Positions 18,001 through 26,777 of a stretch of DNA of 64,000 bases are shown piece after piece. The position numbers were made by a program, and so were the translations under genes. Below the pieces are notes generated by a model. The model did no database searches and was not told the origin of the DNA. It saw only the letters and a program-made list of their open reading frames with translations. The stretch covers positions 1 to 64,000 of the forward strand of contig JAEEQP010000002.1 in the NCBI GenBank assembly GCA_016285355.1. Reading direction: 5' to 3'. This stretch comes from Bacteroidales bacterium. Its GTDB lineage: Bacteria; Bacteroidota; Bacteroidia; Bacteroidales; F082. How positions within the stretch are numbered: position 1 is the first letter of the stretch; the number at the start of each line of letters is the position of its first letter.

Positions 18001-18944
18001 ATGGAGTTGTGAGTGTCATCGTTTACGATAAGGAGGCGGAGCTTTCCACTTTGGGAACTTCTGCTGGAGTAATTGATTTCAAGTTGCGCAACAGCATGAT
18101 TTTCAATGGAAAGACAGAAGCGGTCAACGGAAGGTTCAAAATTGATTTCATTGTGCCGCGAGACATTTCTTACCGATTTGGTCAAGGCTTAATTAATTAT
18201 TATGCAACCGATTACGAAAATGAGGCCAATGGCAATTGTGATTCGTTCATCATCGGAGGGTTCTATGATGAGGCTTTTGAGGATAACGACCCGCCTGAGA
18301 TACGTCTTTTCATCGACGACACCCTGTTTGTGAGTGGGGGCGTGACAGGCGAAAGTCCCATTTTGTTGGCTTACGTCGTGGATGAGAGCGGTATCAACAC
18401 GACAGGTGCGGGCATAGGCCACGATATTATGGCCACATTAACAGGCCCGAGCAGAAGTGCCTACTGCCTCAATGATTATTTTGTCGCCGAAATCGACCAG
18501 CCGGGCAAAGGTACCATCACCTATAAAATGCAGAACCTCCCTGACGGCGACTATACCCTGACGTTGAAGGTTTGGGACATCTATAACAATTCTGGTACCG
18601 CCACTATAAACTTCACTGTGGTCAACAGCAGCGGGATGCATATCGAGAATGCCTATAACACGCCCAATCCGATGACCAACGAAACTTGTTTTGTGTTTGA
18701 CCACAATCAGGTGGGCAACAATATGAAAGTAGACATATACATTTATGACATCATGGGCCGTTGGGTGAATACGCTCTCGGAACAGGTGTCGGGCACCTCG
18801 ACACGCATCACGCCTATCCGTTGGAATGGTCGCAGTGCGCATGGGGAAAACTTGCGAAACGGCCTCTATGTCTATCGCATCGTGGCCACCAACGACCAAG
18901 GCGAGACGGCCACATTGGTCTCAAAGTTAGTATTAAGTAAATGA
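15078..18944 (+). CDS. porU: Type IX secretion sortase PorU (C25 peptidase)
   Basis: PorU is the surface sortase that cleaves T9SS C-terminal signals and attaches cargo to A-LPS. The 1288-residue protein has a signal peptide (about 1-28), a long N-terminal beta region (about 30-160), then the conserved start of the mature module (GDWYKIGLSETGIYKLTY) and a C25 peptidase domain. In it, LVLHYIGHGGEVQLSEE supplies the catalytic His and MVTGTCEFSRYD the Cys. The C-terminus is a FlgD-like beta sandwich (NTPNPMTNETCFVF to NGLYVYRIVA). Its stop overlaps the next gene by ATGA. The length is close to that of flavobacterial PorU as I remember it. Confidence 0.88.
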   Translation: MIMRNKMRPFFVLVMAILAFMKPISLFAQMTTVYPIQLQWNGVGEVRNANDTVLYIGLESAEYEGVMPVYCQSFPIYDDAVKVQVKLSNVKANSLSEEELQVAEKYSYSADFEVNAQPLRSRDESLLSVRIIPFRQVGGMMEKLLSATLSVTLTPDFTVQKSNSTYASHSAMANGDWYKIGLSETGIYKLTYSDLSDLGINVSSIDPRQIRIYHNGGGVLPEMNADPRPDDLVEVPIYVSGEADGKFDNGDYILFYGRGPVCWKRDDEKLVYVHVQNPYDDYAYAFVVTGLGAGKRISEAEAPAGAAEITVDQFLDYQVYENDDYNLNGTGRTYFGDRMDLTSTKNLNFDFPNIINTKNCWVKTALAGRNFKPANFEVSVNNVKKATYSIETTTSSTTDPYANEVGGWVPAVPTSETVQVELKHNSLGSSSTSEGYVDYVLVNAWRSLKMVGGQMSFRNPDAAINNKVCEYRLSNASQQVQVWMWNVNNAVNPVRMKGQLNGTEFRFKIKGNTENEFIAFNGNSYCSAKVFGKVDNQNLHGVRDVDFVILTYPDFMSQAERLKALHNRIDPDLNIYITTPELIYNEFACGAKDITAIRDFCRMLYLDSNSGHKIKYLLLLGDCSYDYKNRNGIVDFVPSYETVSSLKMTETFVTDDYFGFMDAGEGSINSSLADIGIGRFTVSTLEQATQMVDKVERYVVKDETTMRPWRNTVTFFTDDEGGFVRNAEELADRLKSVGGDGVVVDKIYLDAYPQVSAPGGEIAPEVNTAINSRMEKGTLVLHYIGHGGEVQLSEEKILQRKDVDSWRNAPMYPLMVTGTCEFSRYDDHKRTSLGEYSFLNQYGGMIAMFTTSRVTYGDHNQNFAKGVYDNLFRIYGEELYRLGDVYRMAKKSGSFVEKRYVFFGDPALRLAYPKWKVETLSINGQYPGYNLDSIQINDTTWQTYPIYLDTIGALQPVEIEGVVKDLNGDVATNFNGVVSVIVYDKEAELSTLGTSAGVIDFKLRNSMIFNGKTEAVNGRFKIDFIVPRDISYRFGQGLINYYATDYENEANGNCDSFIIGGFYDEAFEDNDPPEIRLFIDDTLFVSGGVTGESPILLAYVVDESGINTTGAGIGHDIMATLTGPSRSAYCLNDYFVAEIDQPGKGTITYKMQNLPDGDYTLTLKVWDIYNNSGTATINFTVVNSSGMHIENAYNTPNPMTNETCFVFDHNQVGNNMKVDIYIYDIMGRWVNTLSEQVSGTSTRITPIRWNGRSAHGENLRNGLYVYRIVATNDQGETATLVSKLVLSK

Positions 18945-21900
18945 TTGTCAGTATGAAAAGAATAAATATCATATACACAAGCCTTTTGGTTTTACTGCTC
19001 ACTGCTCAGATGGGCTTTGGGCAAGAAAACACCTATCAGTCTGTGTTGAGCGAGCACACTTGGCATCGCCTTTCGGTGGTAAAAGAAGGGGTTTACAAGT
19101 TGGACTACAGTACTTTGCAGGCCATGGGCATCGATATGAACACGCTGAATCCGAATCAGATACGGATTTTCGGAAATCCATCGGGTGCTTTGCCTGAAAA
19201 GAATTCGGTTTCGCGTCCCGACGACTTGAGCGAGATGGCCATTGTGGTGAAAGGTGCTGAAGATGGCTCGTTCGATGAGGGTGACCAGGTGCTGTTCTAC
19301 GGTCAGGAGCCGACACGTTGGACGTTAGTGGACCAAAACAACAAGACCTACCGCCGTGAGCGGAATTATTTCTCCGACACCACCTATTATTATTTATGTG
19401 TTGACAGTGGCGTTGACGGTTTGAGGGTGGGCGAGAAAGCCTCATTGCCTGTGGAGGATGTCACGACGATCATTTCCGAATTTCCTGATTTCGTTTGGCA
19501 TGAGAAAGAGTTGTTCTCCCCTTTTTTCATCGGTCAGAACTGGTTGGGTGAGAGCATTACTTCTGAAGATTCGACATTTATAATCCCGTTTTTATTTCCC
19601 AATTTGGTGAAAAACAAGGCTTTGTTGATTAGGGCGCAGGTCTATGGCCGAAACCTGAGTAAAATGATACACTATGATGCTTGGGTCAACGATAACCATG
19701 TGGCGGCCTATGCTTCAATCGATACAAGCAAGGAACATTATTATTGCAAACCGTCATTCTTCGAAAAGCAGATTGTGTTGGACAGCGATACGGCCTATTT
19801 CAAGCTCGACCTCACGCCTGATCCGCAGTCCACGCTGTATCTTGATTATGTGGAGATTTATGGCTGGCGTGTGTTGAAGAGGGAGGGTAACATTTTTCCT
19901 TTCCGCTTGATGCCGAGTCAGTTTGGTAATGAGAAAAGTGCCATTTGGGTACAGAACGCCACCCAAGAGTATTGTCTTTGGGAGGTAACTTCACCTTTGC
20001 AGCCTGTTGCGCAAAATGGTGTATATAGTGGAGGCAATCTGGTTTTCGCCACCGATGAGAGAACAGAAAAGCGTTACATTATGTTCAACCCTTCGGTTGC
20101 GTTGAAGGTTGAGCATTGGACAGAAATACCGAATCAGAACGTTCATGCCATCGCTGAGGCCGACAATCTGATTTTGACCTCAGCCATTTTCTTGGAACAA
20201 GCGCAGGAATTGGCGGATTATCACGCTGAAAGGGATGGGGTGACCAGCGTCGTCGTCGATGTGGACGAAATCTACAACGAATTTTCGACTGGCACGCCCG
20301 ACCCGACAGCCATCCGCGATTTTGTGCGCATGGTGTATCGCCGTAGCGAGGGAAGACTCAAATACCTGACGCTGTTTGGACGCGCCTCAGCCGACTATCG
20401 CAATATCATGGGCTATGGGCAGAATTTTGTGCCTTGTTACGAGATGTTTGAGAATCCGCATCACGAATTGAGTTTCTGCACCGATGACTATTTTGCCTTG
20501 ATGGACAACAATGAAGGCACCAACAGTGATGGCAAGGTGGATATCGGCGTAGGCCGAATCTCCCTGTCGACGGTCGCCGAGGCTGAGACGATGTTGCGCA
20601 AAATCCGGCATTATGGCGACCTTTCGGCAACGTTTGGCGGTTGGAAGACCGACCTGCTGTATTTCGCTGACGATGAAGAAACAAGCTATGTCGGCAACAC
20701 CGAGACCTATTACAGGATGATGGATACCATTTGTCCTTCATTAACGGCCAAAAAGTTGTATTGCGGTGCTTATCCGGTGGTGAACACCTCGAATGGCGTG
20801 GAGATTCCAGATGCCAATGCGGATTTGATGTCTGCTCTCGACAAAGGTGTCTTGGCGGTGCTGTATACAGGTCATGGCGGTGTCAAAGGACTGACGGGTG
20901 ACAATGTGTTCACCAATGCTGACATCACCTCGCTCAAGAATTATGACAGGATGCCGTTTGTTTACACAGCGACTTGTGAGTTTACCAAATACGACAATCC
21001 CTTGTTGGTTTCGGCAGGCGAATTGTTGACTCTCAATCCCAATGGGGGCTGCGTGGCTTTGTTCACTGCTTGTCGGCCTACCTACGGCCCCAACAATAGT
21101 CGTCAGTCGAAGGCACTTATGAAAGTTTTTACGCAGCGGGATCAAGATGGAAAATCTTTGCGTTACGGCGACATTATCAGGCTGTCGAAGAATGACCCGC
21201 TCAATTACAACAATACATCGAATCCGTTGGAAAATACCAACATTCGGTTTGTGTTTCTTGGCGATCCGGTTTTGCGTTTCCCGATGCCTCAAGAGGATGT
21301 CGTGGTGAGTAAGATCAATGGAAAGAATGTCGACAATGCTGAAGAAATCGAACTGTATGCCATGAGCATGGTTGCCGTGGAAGGCGAAGTCAGGAAGGCT
21401 GACGGCTCTCTTGACGATAGTTTCAATGGCACGCTTTGGGTCAGATTCTTTGACAAACAGTCGAAGATAAAAGTGAAGTTCAAAGGGGGTGTTGTGCAGA
21501 ATGTGTATTATCATAAGGATGTGCTTTACCAAGGTCAGGTGAGTGTGACAGGAGGCAAATTCAGTGTGTCTTTCCAGGTGCCTAAGGACATTTTGGCGGG
21601 GACAGACATGCCGCGTTTTAGCTTCTATGCTTACGATTCCATTCGGGGTATCGATGCCATGGGCAAATTCAACGACCTCACTTTGGGTGGCATTGACCCG
21701 GTAGCCGTGGCCGATGACCAGGGGCCGAATATCAGTTTCTATTGGAATACGCCCGACTTTGAAAACGGTTCCTCGGTGGAACGTCAGGGTGTGCTTTATG
21801 CCGACATGTATGACGCACAAGGCATTTATCATTATGATTACAGTTTGGGCCGCGACATCGTATTGAACAGCAACCTTCCGACATACGACCGTCTCATTTT

Positions 21901-22372
21901 GAATGATAGTTTTGAACCCGCGCTTAACGATTTCAGAAGAGGAAGAATCGCGATTCCTGTGACAGACCTTGATCCTGGCACTTACGAGTTCACTTTGAAG
22001 GTTTGGGACACTCAGGACAACGCCTCCGAGGCTAACCTGTGGTTTGTGGTCGAAGACTATCTTTTCCTCTCACAGGTGCGCAACTATCCCAATCCTTTCT
22101 CCGACGAGACCCGCATCACCCTTACCCATTTTGGTGAGGACGGTGATTTTGATGTCAATATTGAGATTTTCGACCTTATGGGGCGTTTAGTGAGCAGCAT
22201 TTACAAAAATGTGAGTTCTTCCTCAGGAGTCATTGAACCTATCCGTTGGAATGGCTGCGACCAAGGTGGTAATCCCTTGCGTTCAGGTGTTTATCTCTAT
22301 CGGCTTACCTTTACCGATGAGGAAGGAACGTCGCGCACGGTCAGCCAACGCATGATTATCCAACGTCGATGA
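18941..22372 (+). CDS. Second PorU-like C25 family peptidase
   Basis: This 1143-residue protein repeats the PorU plan without the long N-terminal extension. It has a signal peptide (cut near GFGQ), then WHRLSVVKEGVYKLDYSTLQ, FDEGDQVLFYGQEP, the C25 peptidase core with LAVLYTGHGGVKGLTGD (His) and VYTATCEFTKYDNP (Cys), and a FlgD-like C-terminus (NYPNPFSDETRITL to SGVYLYRLTF). Both catalytic residues are kept, so it is probably active. The ATG at 18941 overlaps the porU stop (ATGA), implying coupling. An ATG at 18953 with a more usual signal peptide is an alternative start. It may share sortase work with PorU or act on other clients. Confidence 0.8.
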   Translation: MIVSMKRINIIYTSLLVLLLTAQMGFGQENTYQSVLSEHTWHRLSVVKEGVYKLDYSTLQAMGIDMNTLNPNQIRIFGNPSGALPEKNSVSRPDDLSEMAIVVKGAEDGSFDEGDQVLFYGQEPTRWTLVDQNNKTYRRERNYFSDTTYYYLCVDSGVDGLRVGEKASLPVEDVTTIISEFPDFVWHEKELFSPFFIGQNWLGESITSEDSTFIIPFLFPNLVKNKALLIRAQVYGRNLSKMIHYDAWVNDNHVAAYASIDTSKEHYYCKPSFFEKQIVLDSDTAYFKLDLTPDPQSTLYLDYVEIYGWRVLKREGNIFPFRLMPSQFGNEKSAIWVQNATQEYCLWEVTSPLQPVAQNGVYSGGNLVFATDERTEKRYIMFNPSVALKVEHWTEIPNQNVHAIAEADNLILTSAIFLEQAQELADYHAERDGVTSVVVDVDEIYNEFSTGTPDPTAIRDFVRMVYRRSEGRLKYLTLFGRASADYRNIMGYGQNFVPCYEMFENPHHELSFCTDDYFALMDNNEGTNSDGKVDIGVGRISLSTVAEAETMLRKIRHYGDLSATFGGWKTDLLYFADDEETSYVGNTETYYRMMDTICPSLTAKKLYCGAYPVVNTSNGVEIPDANADLMSALDKGVLAVLYTGHGGVKGLTGDNVFTNADITSLKNYDRMPFVYTATCEFTKYDNPLLVSAGELLTLNPNGGCVALFTACRPTYGPNNSRQSKALMKVFTQRDQDGKSLRYGDIIRLSKNDPLNYNNTSNPLENTNIRFVFLGDPVLRFPMPQEDVVVSKINGKNVDNAEEIELYAMSMVAVEGEVRKADGSLDDSFNGTLWVRFFDKQSKIKVKFKGGVVQNVYYHKDVLYQGQVSVTGGKFSVSFQVPKDILAGTDMPRFSFYAYDSIRGIDAMGKFNDLTLGGIDPVAVADDQGPNISFYWNTPDFENGSSVERQGVLYADMYDAQGIYHYDYSLGRDIVLNSNLPTYDRLILNDSFEPALNDFRRGRIAIPVTDLDPGTYEFTLKVWDTQDNASEANLWFVVEDYLFLSQVRNYPNPFSDETRITLTHFGEDGDFDVNIEIFDLMGRLVSSIYKNVSSSSGVIEPIRWNGCDQGGNPLRSGVYLYRLTFTDEEGTSRTVSQRMIIQRR

Positions 22373-22415
22373 GAAATTTTTTTAGGGCAATACAATAATC
22401 AATTTTACCTAACGT

Positions 22416-22423
22416 TATCTTTG
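22416..22423 (+). promoter_or_regulatory. -7 box (TATCTTTG) for porV
   Basis: A perfect TATCTTTG lies 23 bases before the porV ATG, in the 74-base gap after the second C25 gene. It allows porV to be made independently of the sortase genes. Confidence 0.6.
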
Positions 22424-22446
22424 CAATTTAAAATACCAAATCGGAT

Positions 22447-23697
22447 ATGAAAATTAAGAAATTCCTTTTTGCCGCCCTGCTGATGGTTGCGGCTACCTCT
22501 TACGGACAGAACAACTACATTGGCCAGGATTACAGCGTTTCGCCCAATGTGATTACTACGGCAGTGCCTTTTGTTTCCATCTCTCCCGATGCCCGTGGCG
22601 GCGCAATGGGTGATTGTGGTGTGGCCTCGTCTCCCGATGTCTATTCCATGCATTACAATGCCGCAAAGTATGTCTACCTTGAAGACAAGTTGACGGTGGG
22701 TTTGGGCTATAGTCCTTGGCTGCGTAACTTGGTTCCCGACATGAACTTGGCTTATTTAGCTGGTGCCTATAAAATCAACGACCGCTCAGCTGTGGCAGGT
22801 AGTTTGCGCTACTTCAGCTGCGGTACAATCGAATTCAGAGACCAGAACAATTATAAGTTGGGTGATTTCAGCCCGAATGAGTGGGCCATTGATGCTACTT
22901 ATTCGCGTATGCTCGGCGATTACCTGTCGGGTGCTGTGGCCGGTCGCTTCATCTATTCCAACCTGACCCAGAACCAGACCGATTATGGCCGTCCCGGCAT
23001 TTCCGTTGCTGCCGACGTGTCAGTCTTCTACAAGCGTCCGGTGGAATGGTTCAGCACCATGGATGCCGACTTCGCTTGGGGTGTGTCTATCAATAACATC
23101 GGTAGCAAGATCAGCTACAACGGACAGTCCGAACGCCGCGACTTCATCCCGACCACCTTGCGTGCCGGTGCCTGCTTGAACCTTGACCTCGATGAGTACA
23201 ATTCATTAGCCTTCATGGTTGATTTCACCAAACTTATGGTGCCAACGCCTCCGGTTATTGCCAGAGATCCTGAATCGGGCCAACCTTTGGTGAACGACGA
23301 TGGAACCTATCAGATTGAATACGGCTATGACAACAATGTTTCTGTTGTGCAAGGCATGATACAGTCCTTCTACGATGCCCCTGGTTGTGGCTACAATACC
23401 TATACCGGCGAAATGGTGAACTATGGCAAGTTCTATGAGGAGCTTTGCGAAATCAACATTGGTGCAGGTGTGGAATACTGGTACAACAACATCTTTGCCG
23501 TGCGTGCCGGTTATTTCAACGAGACCGCGCTGAAAGGCAACCGTAAGTATGTCACTCTCGGTGCCGCCTTGAAGTACAACGTGTTCGGCTTGGATGTCTC
23601 CTACCTGATTCCCGTCAACACGGTGGCAGGCAGCAATCCCTTGGAAAACACCTTGCGCTTCAACTTGACTTATGCTATGGGTCAGAAGAAGGATTGA
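22447..23697 (+). CDS. porV: Type IX secretion outer membrane protein PorV
   Basis: PorV is the outer-membrane beta-barrel that collects T9SS substrates from the translocon and delivers them to PorU. The 416-residue protein has a signal peptide (cut near TSYGQ) and the family opening FVSISPDARGGAMGDCGVAS followed by MHYNAAKYVYLEDK. Alternating amphipathic strands run to the C-terminus, ending RFNLTYAMGQKKD. It directly follows the two sortase-type genes. Linkage of porU and porV is conserved in Porphyromonas and Flavobacterium, which strengthens the annotation of the whole cluster. Confidence 0.93.
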   Translation: MKIKKFLFAALLMVAATSYGQNNYIGQDYSVSPNVITTAVPFVSISPDARGGAMGDCGVASSPDVYSMHYNAAKYVYLEDKLTVGLGYSPWLRNLVPDMNLAYLAGAYKINDRSAVAGSLRYFSCGTIEFRDQNNYKLGDFSPNEWAIDATYSRMLGDYLSGAVAGRFIYSNLTQNQTDYGRPGISVAADVSVFYKRPVEWFSTMDADFAWGVSINNIGSKISYNGQSERRDFIPTTLRAGACLNLDLDEYNSLAFMVDFTKLMVPTPPVIARDPESGQPLVNDDGTYQIEYGYDNNVSVVQGMIQSFYDAPGCGYNTYTGEMVNYGKFYEELCEINIGAGVEYWYNNIFAVRAGYFNETALKGNRKYVTLGAALKYNVFGLDVSYLIPVNTVAGSNPLENTLRFNLTYAMGQKKD

Positions 23698-23721
23698 GAA
23701 TCGTTTAGGACATGATACACG

Positions 23722-23748
23722 AAAAGCGGCTTTCGGGCCGCTTTTTTT
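23722..23748 (+). terminator. Rho-independent terminator after porV
   Basis: AAAAGCGGC, a TTTCGG loop, and GCCGCTTTTTTT form a strong terminator 25 bases after the porV stop. The A-run on the left means it can also act for the convergent minus-strand gene at 23792. Confidence 0.92.
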
Positions 23749-23753
23749 ATTCG

Positions 23754-23789
23754 GTTTGTAGAGACGTGGCGCGCCGCGTCTCTACAAAC
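23754..23789. repeat. GTAGAGACG palindromic repeat, copy 1
   Basis: GTTTGTAGAGACG (23754-23766) and its exact complement CGTCTCTACAAAC (23777-23789) flank a 10-base loop. It belongs to the dispersed family also found at 27687-27715, 31689-31722 and 35817-35888. Confidence 0.85.
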
Positions 23790-23791
23790 GT

Positions 23792-25033
23792 TTAGAATAT
23801 CAACGCCAGCAAAACATACAACCAGTGTGCCGCGATACCAGCACAAAGGCCTCCAATGGTGTGTGCGCCAATGGCTTTGCCGATGAGCTTGCGGTAGCCG
23901 AGGCTGTCGAGCATGGCGGCGTGGGTGCTGAGGAAACCGCTCCAGCACATGCCGATGGCGGTGAACACAGCGATGGCATTGTTGTCGATGATACCTTCCG
24001 TGATGAAACGAGGCACCAAACCGATGGCGGCTCCCACAGCGCCGAGGGCGGTCATGGGGAAGGAAATCAACGCGCCATCCTTGAAGCCAAAGAGCCAGTC
24101 GAAGATGAAGTTGATTTTGTTGGCAGCCCAGCTGATGACGGGCACGCCTTCGTAAGCAACACCAAGGTATTCACCGTTTTCGCCCGCAGCACCGAAGGTA
24201 AGCATCATCACGATGGTAGAGATGCAAAGCACACCGGGAATGATGGCGAAGCCGATGCTCACACCGTCCTTGCCGCCGTCAAGCAATGAGTTGAGGAAAC
24301 GCATGAATACGCCGCCTTCGCTCTTGAAGGAGATTTGTTGTTCGTCACCACCAAACTCCTCGTCGACGGGGACATCCAGCTCAGGGTAGGATTTCAAAGT
24401 GGAACGCTGCATCAGTCGGGTGGAGACAATGCTACCGATGACGGCACCTGCCACACCCACCAAAGCACCCTTGCCGAAACCAAGACCTGTCATGAAAGCC
24501 ACAACGACCAAGCCCATACCGAACGCTGTGCCAAAGTTGGTCAGCGAGACGAGCTGGTATTTTTTGAAGTAACGGTTAAAGTTCTTGTCGTGTGCCAAAG
24601 TAATGATGGCGGGGTTGTCGCTCAAGAAGGTCATGATGGCACCCAAGGCAGCCACGCCAGGAAGGTTATAGAGCGGCTTCATCAAGGGACGCAACAGGTT
24701 CTCTAACAGACGTACCACACCAAATTCAGTGAGCAGCTTGCTGATGGCACCCATGAGCACACAGATGGCCATGATGTAGAACACGGTCTCCAGCAGCAGG
24801 TGATAAGCCGTCTGCATGAAGGTGTTCAACATCTTGGGTAGTGTCATCTTGTAGGCCAGTAGCCCAAAGAAGGCAAAGAAGATGATGAGGAAAAAGATAG
24901 CCTCAAAACTACGTTTGGTGGTGAATCGCAGTGGCCGTTCCAGCTTCTCTTCGATTTTCTTGAAGATTTTTTCCACCCTATCGTGGTAGAAAGTGGTGGT
25001 TCGTTTGATGGTGTTGTATTTTGTCTTTGCCAT
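23792..25033 (-). CDS. Gate-domain (nucleoside recognition-like) membrane protein
   Basis: The 413-residue protein has a short cytoplasmic N-terminus and about 10 membrane segments. The segments around IMAICVLMGAISKLLTEFGVV and FLSDNPAIITLAHD resemble the Gate domain shared by nucleoside transporters and SpmA/SpmB proteins (PF07670). In Bacteroidota these stand-alone proteins are annotated as nucleoside recognition domain proteins without a known substrate. It lies 6 bases after the porin-like gene and is cotranscribed with it, so a shared role in uptake or export across both membranes is plausible. Confidence 0.7.
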   Translation of the reverse strand: MAKTKYNTIKRTTTFYHDRVEKIFKKIEEKLERPLRFTTKRSFEAIFFLIIFFAFFGLLAYKMTLPKMLNTFMQTAYHLLLETVFYIMAICVLMGAISKLLTEFGVVRLLENLLRPLMKPLYNLPGVAALGAIMTFLSDNPAIITLAHDKNFNRYFKKYQLVSLTNFGTAFGMGLVVVAFMTGLGFGKGALVGVAGAVIGSIVSTRLMQRSTLKSYPELDVPVDEEFGGDEQQISFKSEGGVFMRFLNSLLDGGKDGVSIGFAIIPGVLCISTIVMMLTFGAAGENGEYLGVAYEGVPVISWAANKINFIFDWLFGFKDGALISFPMTALGAVGAAIGLVPRFITEGIIDNNAIAVFTAIGMCWSGFLSTHAAMLDSLGYRKLIGKAIGAHTIGGLCAGIAAHWLYVLLALIF

Positions 25034-25039
25034 AACGGA

Positions 25040-26080
25040 TTAGTTTTTCTTGAGGTTAAGCAGATTGACTTTCCAGGTAAGGCCGAGGTTGGCTTGGAAC
25101 TTGCTGATACCATCAGAGCTGGTATGTGAACCACAGAGATGCAGACGTAAGCTACGATCACCCATGGGATAGTATTCGAAACCGATGCTCTCAAAATCTA
25201 CTTTCTTGCCAGGGACGACATACTGGTCGTAGGCTTCAGTGTTGGGCAGTTGGGCTTGGTTGAAGTCGTAGCCAGCCTTGGCGAACACGATCCATTTCGG
25301 CCCGATGTCTACACCGATGCCGTAGATGGCGGTGATATCCTGACCGAAGAACTTGTCTTGCTCAAAAGAGGCACGGTTGATGACGTCCAAATACATCTCC
25401 ACGCCCTTAAATTGCAACTTGTTGCCCAAAGCGATGTAGTTGATGAACTTACCGGGTTGGTATTCAATCATGTTGACGGAATAGGCCGTCTTGAACACAC
25501 CGAAGTTGCCGTACCACATCAGGTTGTAGGAGTAGATGCTCTGCATGGCCTGGTTGATGAAGGGCGAGTTACACATCTGAATGAGGAAATGGTTCTTGCC
25601 GGAATTGTCCTTATAGTTTAAGGAGGTGCCCACCTCGTAGCAGCACACGGTATTCCAAAACTCGGTGCCATAGTAGATGTCGATGGGGTTGGAGTCGTAT
25701 TCCCAACCGCCGATGGCCACGACTTGCTTACCAGCCGATAGGAAGAAGTTGTCGGTGAAATTCCAGTTGAGGTAAGCCCAGTCTGTACCTTGGAAGAAGG
25801 TGTTGGCAAAGTTGATGTTGGGCGTGTTGAGACGCTGGCGCAGGTGGTAGGAGAACTTGCTGCCGATGGTGCCGTCCAAAGCCACGACCAAATACTTTCC
25901 GGCAAAACCATGGTCAATGCTGGGTGCAACCGTGTCGTGCCCCAAATGGTAGTCAAAGGTGAAGTCGGCACGGGTTTCCAATTTCAGCTTGTCCAATGTG
26001 ACGAAAGGCTTTTTGTCTTGCGGAAAGGCCTGCAAGAAGCAGAAAAGGCCTAAGAATGTGATTAGTAACGCTTTTTTCAT
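25040..26080 (-). CDS. Outer membrane porin (OprO/OprP-like family)
   Basis: I take the ATG at 26080 (346 residues), because MKKALLITFLGLFCFLQAFPQ is a clean signal peptide; an ATG two codons earlier is also possible. The mature part starts TLDKLKLETRADFTFDY and continues in alternating strands such as SYHLRQRLNTPNI and DWAYLNWNFTDNFFLSAGKQ, a pattern seen in phosphate-selective porin O/P-type beta-barrels of Bacteroidota. The substrate is not predictable. It is the first gene of an operon with the Gate-domain protein. Confidence 0.72.
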   Translation of the reverse strand: MKKALLITFLGLFCFLQAFPQDKKPFVTLDKLKLETRADFTFDYHLGHDTVAPSIDHGFAGKYLVVALDGTIGSKFSYHLRQRLNTPNINFANTFFQGTDWAYLNWNFTDNFFLSAGKQVVAIGGWEYDSNPIDIYYGTEFWNTVCCYEVGTSLNYKDNSGKNHFLIQMCNSPFINQAMQSIYSYNLMWYGNFGVFKTAYSVNMIEYQPGKFINYIALGNKLQFKGVEMYLDVINRASFEQDKFFGQDITAIYGIGVDIGPKWIVFAKAGYDFNQAQLPNTEAYDQYVVPGKKVDFESIGFEYYPMGDRSLRLHLCGSHTSSDGISKFQANLGLTWKVNLLNLKKN

Positions 26081-26086
26081 ATGCAT

Positions 26087-26465
26087 TTGAGATCTTTTGA
26101 TTTAACGCAGTTAAATTTTGCGGCAAAATTACAAATTAAAAGTGTCGGGAGCGGGATTTGGGGCAACAAAAATAATATGGAGCGGCTTTTTGTTTTAAAC
26201 ACGAATGGCCATAAATTATACATGAAATCGTTTTTTGTGCCAGAATGTGAAATGAAACTACGAATTAAACGAATTACGCGAATGAGTTGTTTGAATACAG
26301 CAGCCAAGGCTGCAAATGTGTACGAATTTGGGCTTGGCCATTCGTATCCATACGCAACAAAGTTGCACAATCCAATTTGTAAAGATTCGTCATATTCGTG
26401 CCATTCGTAGTTATTACTTGGAATCCTGAAATCTTCAAATCTTTAAATCTTTAAATCAATAAAAA
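26087..26465. repeat. Intergenic region with inverted ACGAAT/ATTCGT arms and an octamer run
   Basis: There is no credible gene in these 379 bases. ACGAAT-type units at about 26260-26283 are mirrored by ATTCGT units at 26385-26408, with two small hairpins between them (GCAGCC/GGCTGC and GCAAC/GTTGC). At about 26428-26461 a run of degenerate AAATCTTT octamers leads up to the next start codon. A minus-strand TAATTTTG (26124-26131) could be the porin -7 box. Confidence 0.55.
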
Positions 26466-26753
26466 ATGAACAACAGCAAAAAACTGAAAGCCATCGTGCT
26501 TTCGATGGGATTGGGGGTGGCGATGCTTACGTCCACCTCGGTGCAGGCCCAGATGGTTGACCAGCGTGGCGGGCGCCCCAATGGTTTATTCCAAGAGAAC
26601 AGTCAAAATGATGGACTGATGCGGCGTGGAGGCAACCGTAGTGTAGGCTCTACTTTGAACAACGAGTCGTTTTTGGGGACACCTACCGGCCAAAAATTCT
26701 TCGCAGATATTTCGTCGCTTTGCGCCGCGCCGCTTTGCGCGTCCCCCTTTTAA
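26466..26753 (+). pseudogene. Small secreted protein, probably truncated by repeat DNA
   Basis: The first 75 or so of 95 residues look real: a signal peptide (MNNSKKLKAIVLSMGLGVAM, cut near VQAQ) followed by a Gly/Arg/Asn-rich segment ending NNESFLGTPTG. In a small Bacteroidales family that I recall, this start is followed by a short hydrophobic glycine-rich C-terminus. Here the frame runs instead into GC-rich repeat-like DNA and ends CAAPLCASPF next to a CCCCC/GGGGGG palindrome. I infer the 3' end was lost by a repeat insertion or deletion. It could instead be an intact short secreted protein. Function is unknown. Confidence 0.5.
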
Positions 26754-26770
26754 GGGGGGTAGGGGGGATT
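26743..26770. repeat. CCCCCTTTTAAGGGGGG palindromic repeat
   Basis: CCCCC and GGGGGG arms (26743-26759) and a second G-run (26762-26767) lie at the end of the truncated secreted-protein frame. This resembles a dispersed repeat common in Bacteroidales genomes, named here by recall only. Confidence 0.55.
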
Positions 26771-26777
26771 AAAAAAA

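Noticed and set aside
20741..21832. 363-residue minus-strand frame opposite the second C25 gene
   Set aside because: It has no recognisable domain and is fully covered by a gene with catalytic motifs on the other strand.
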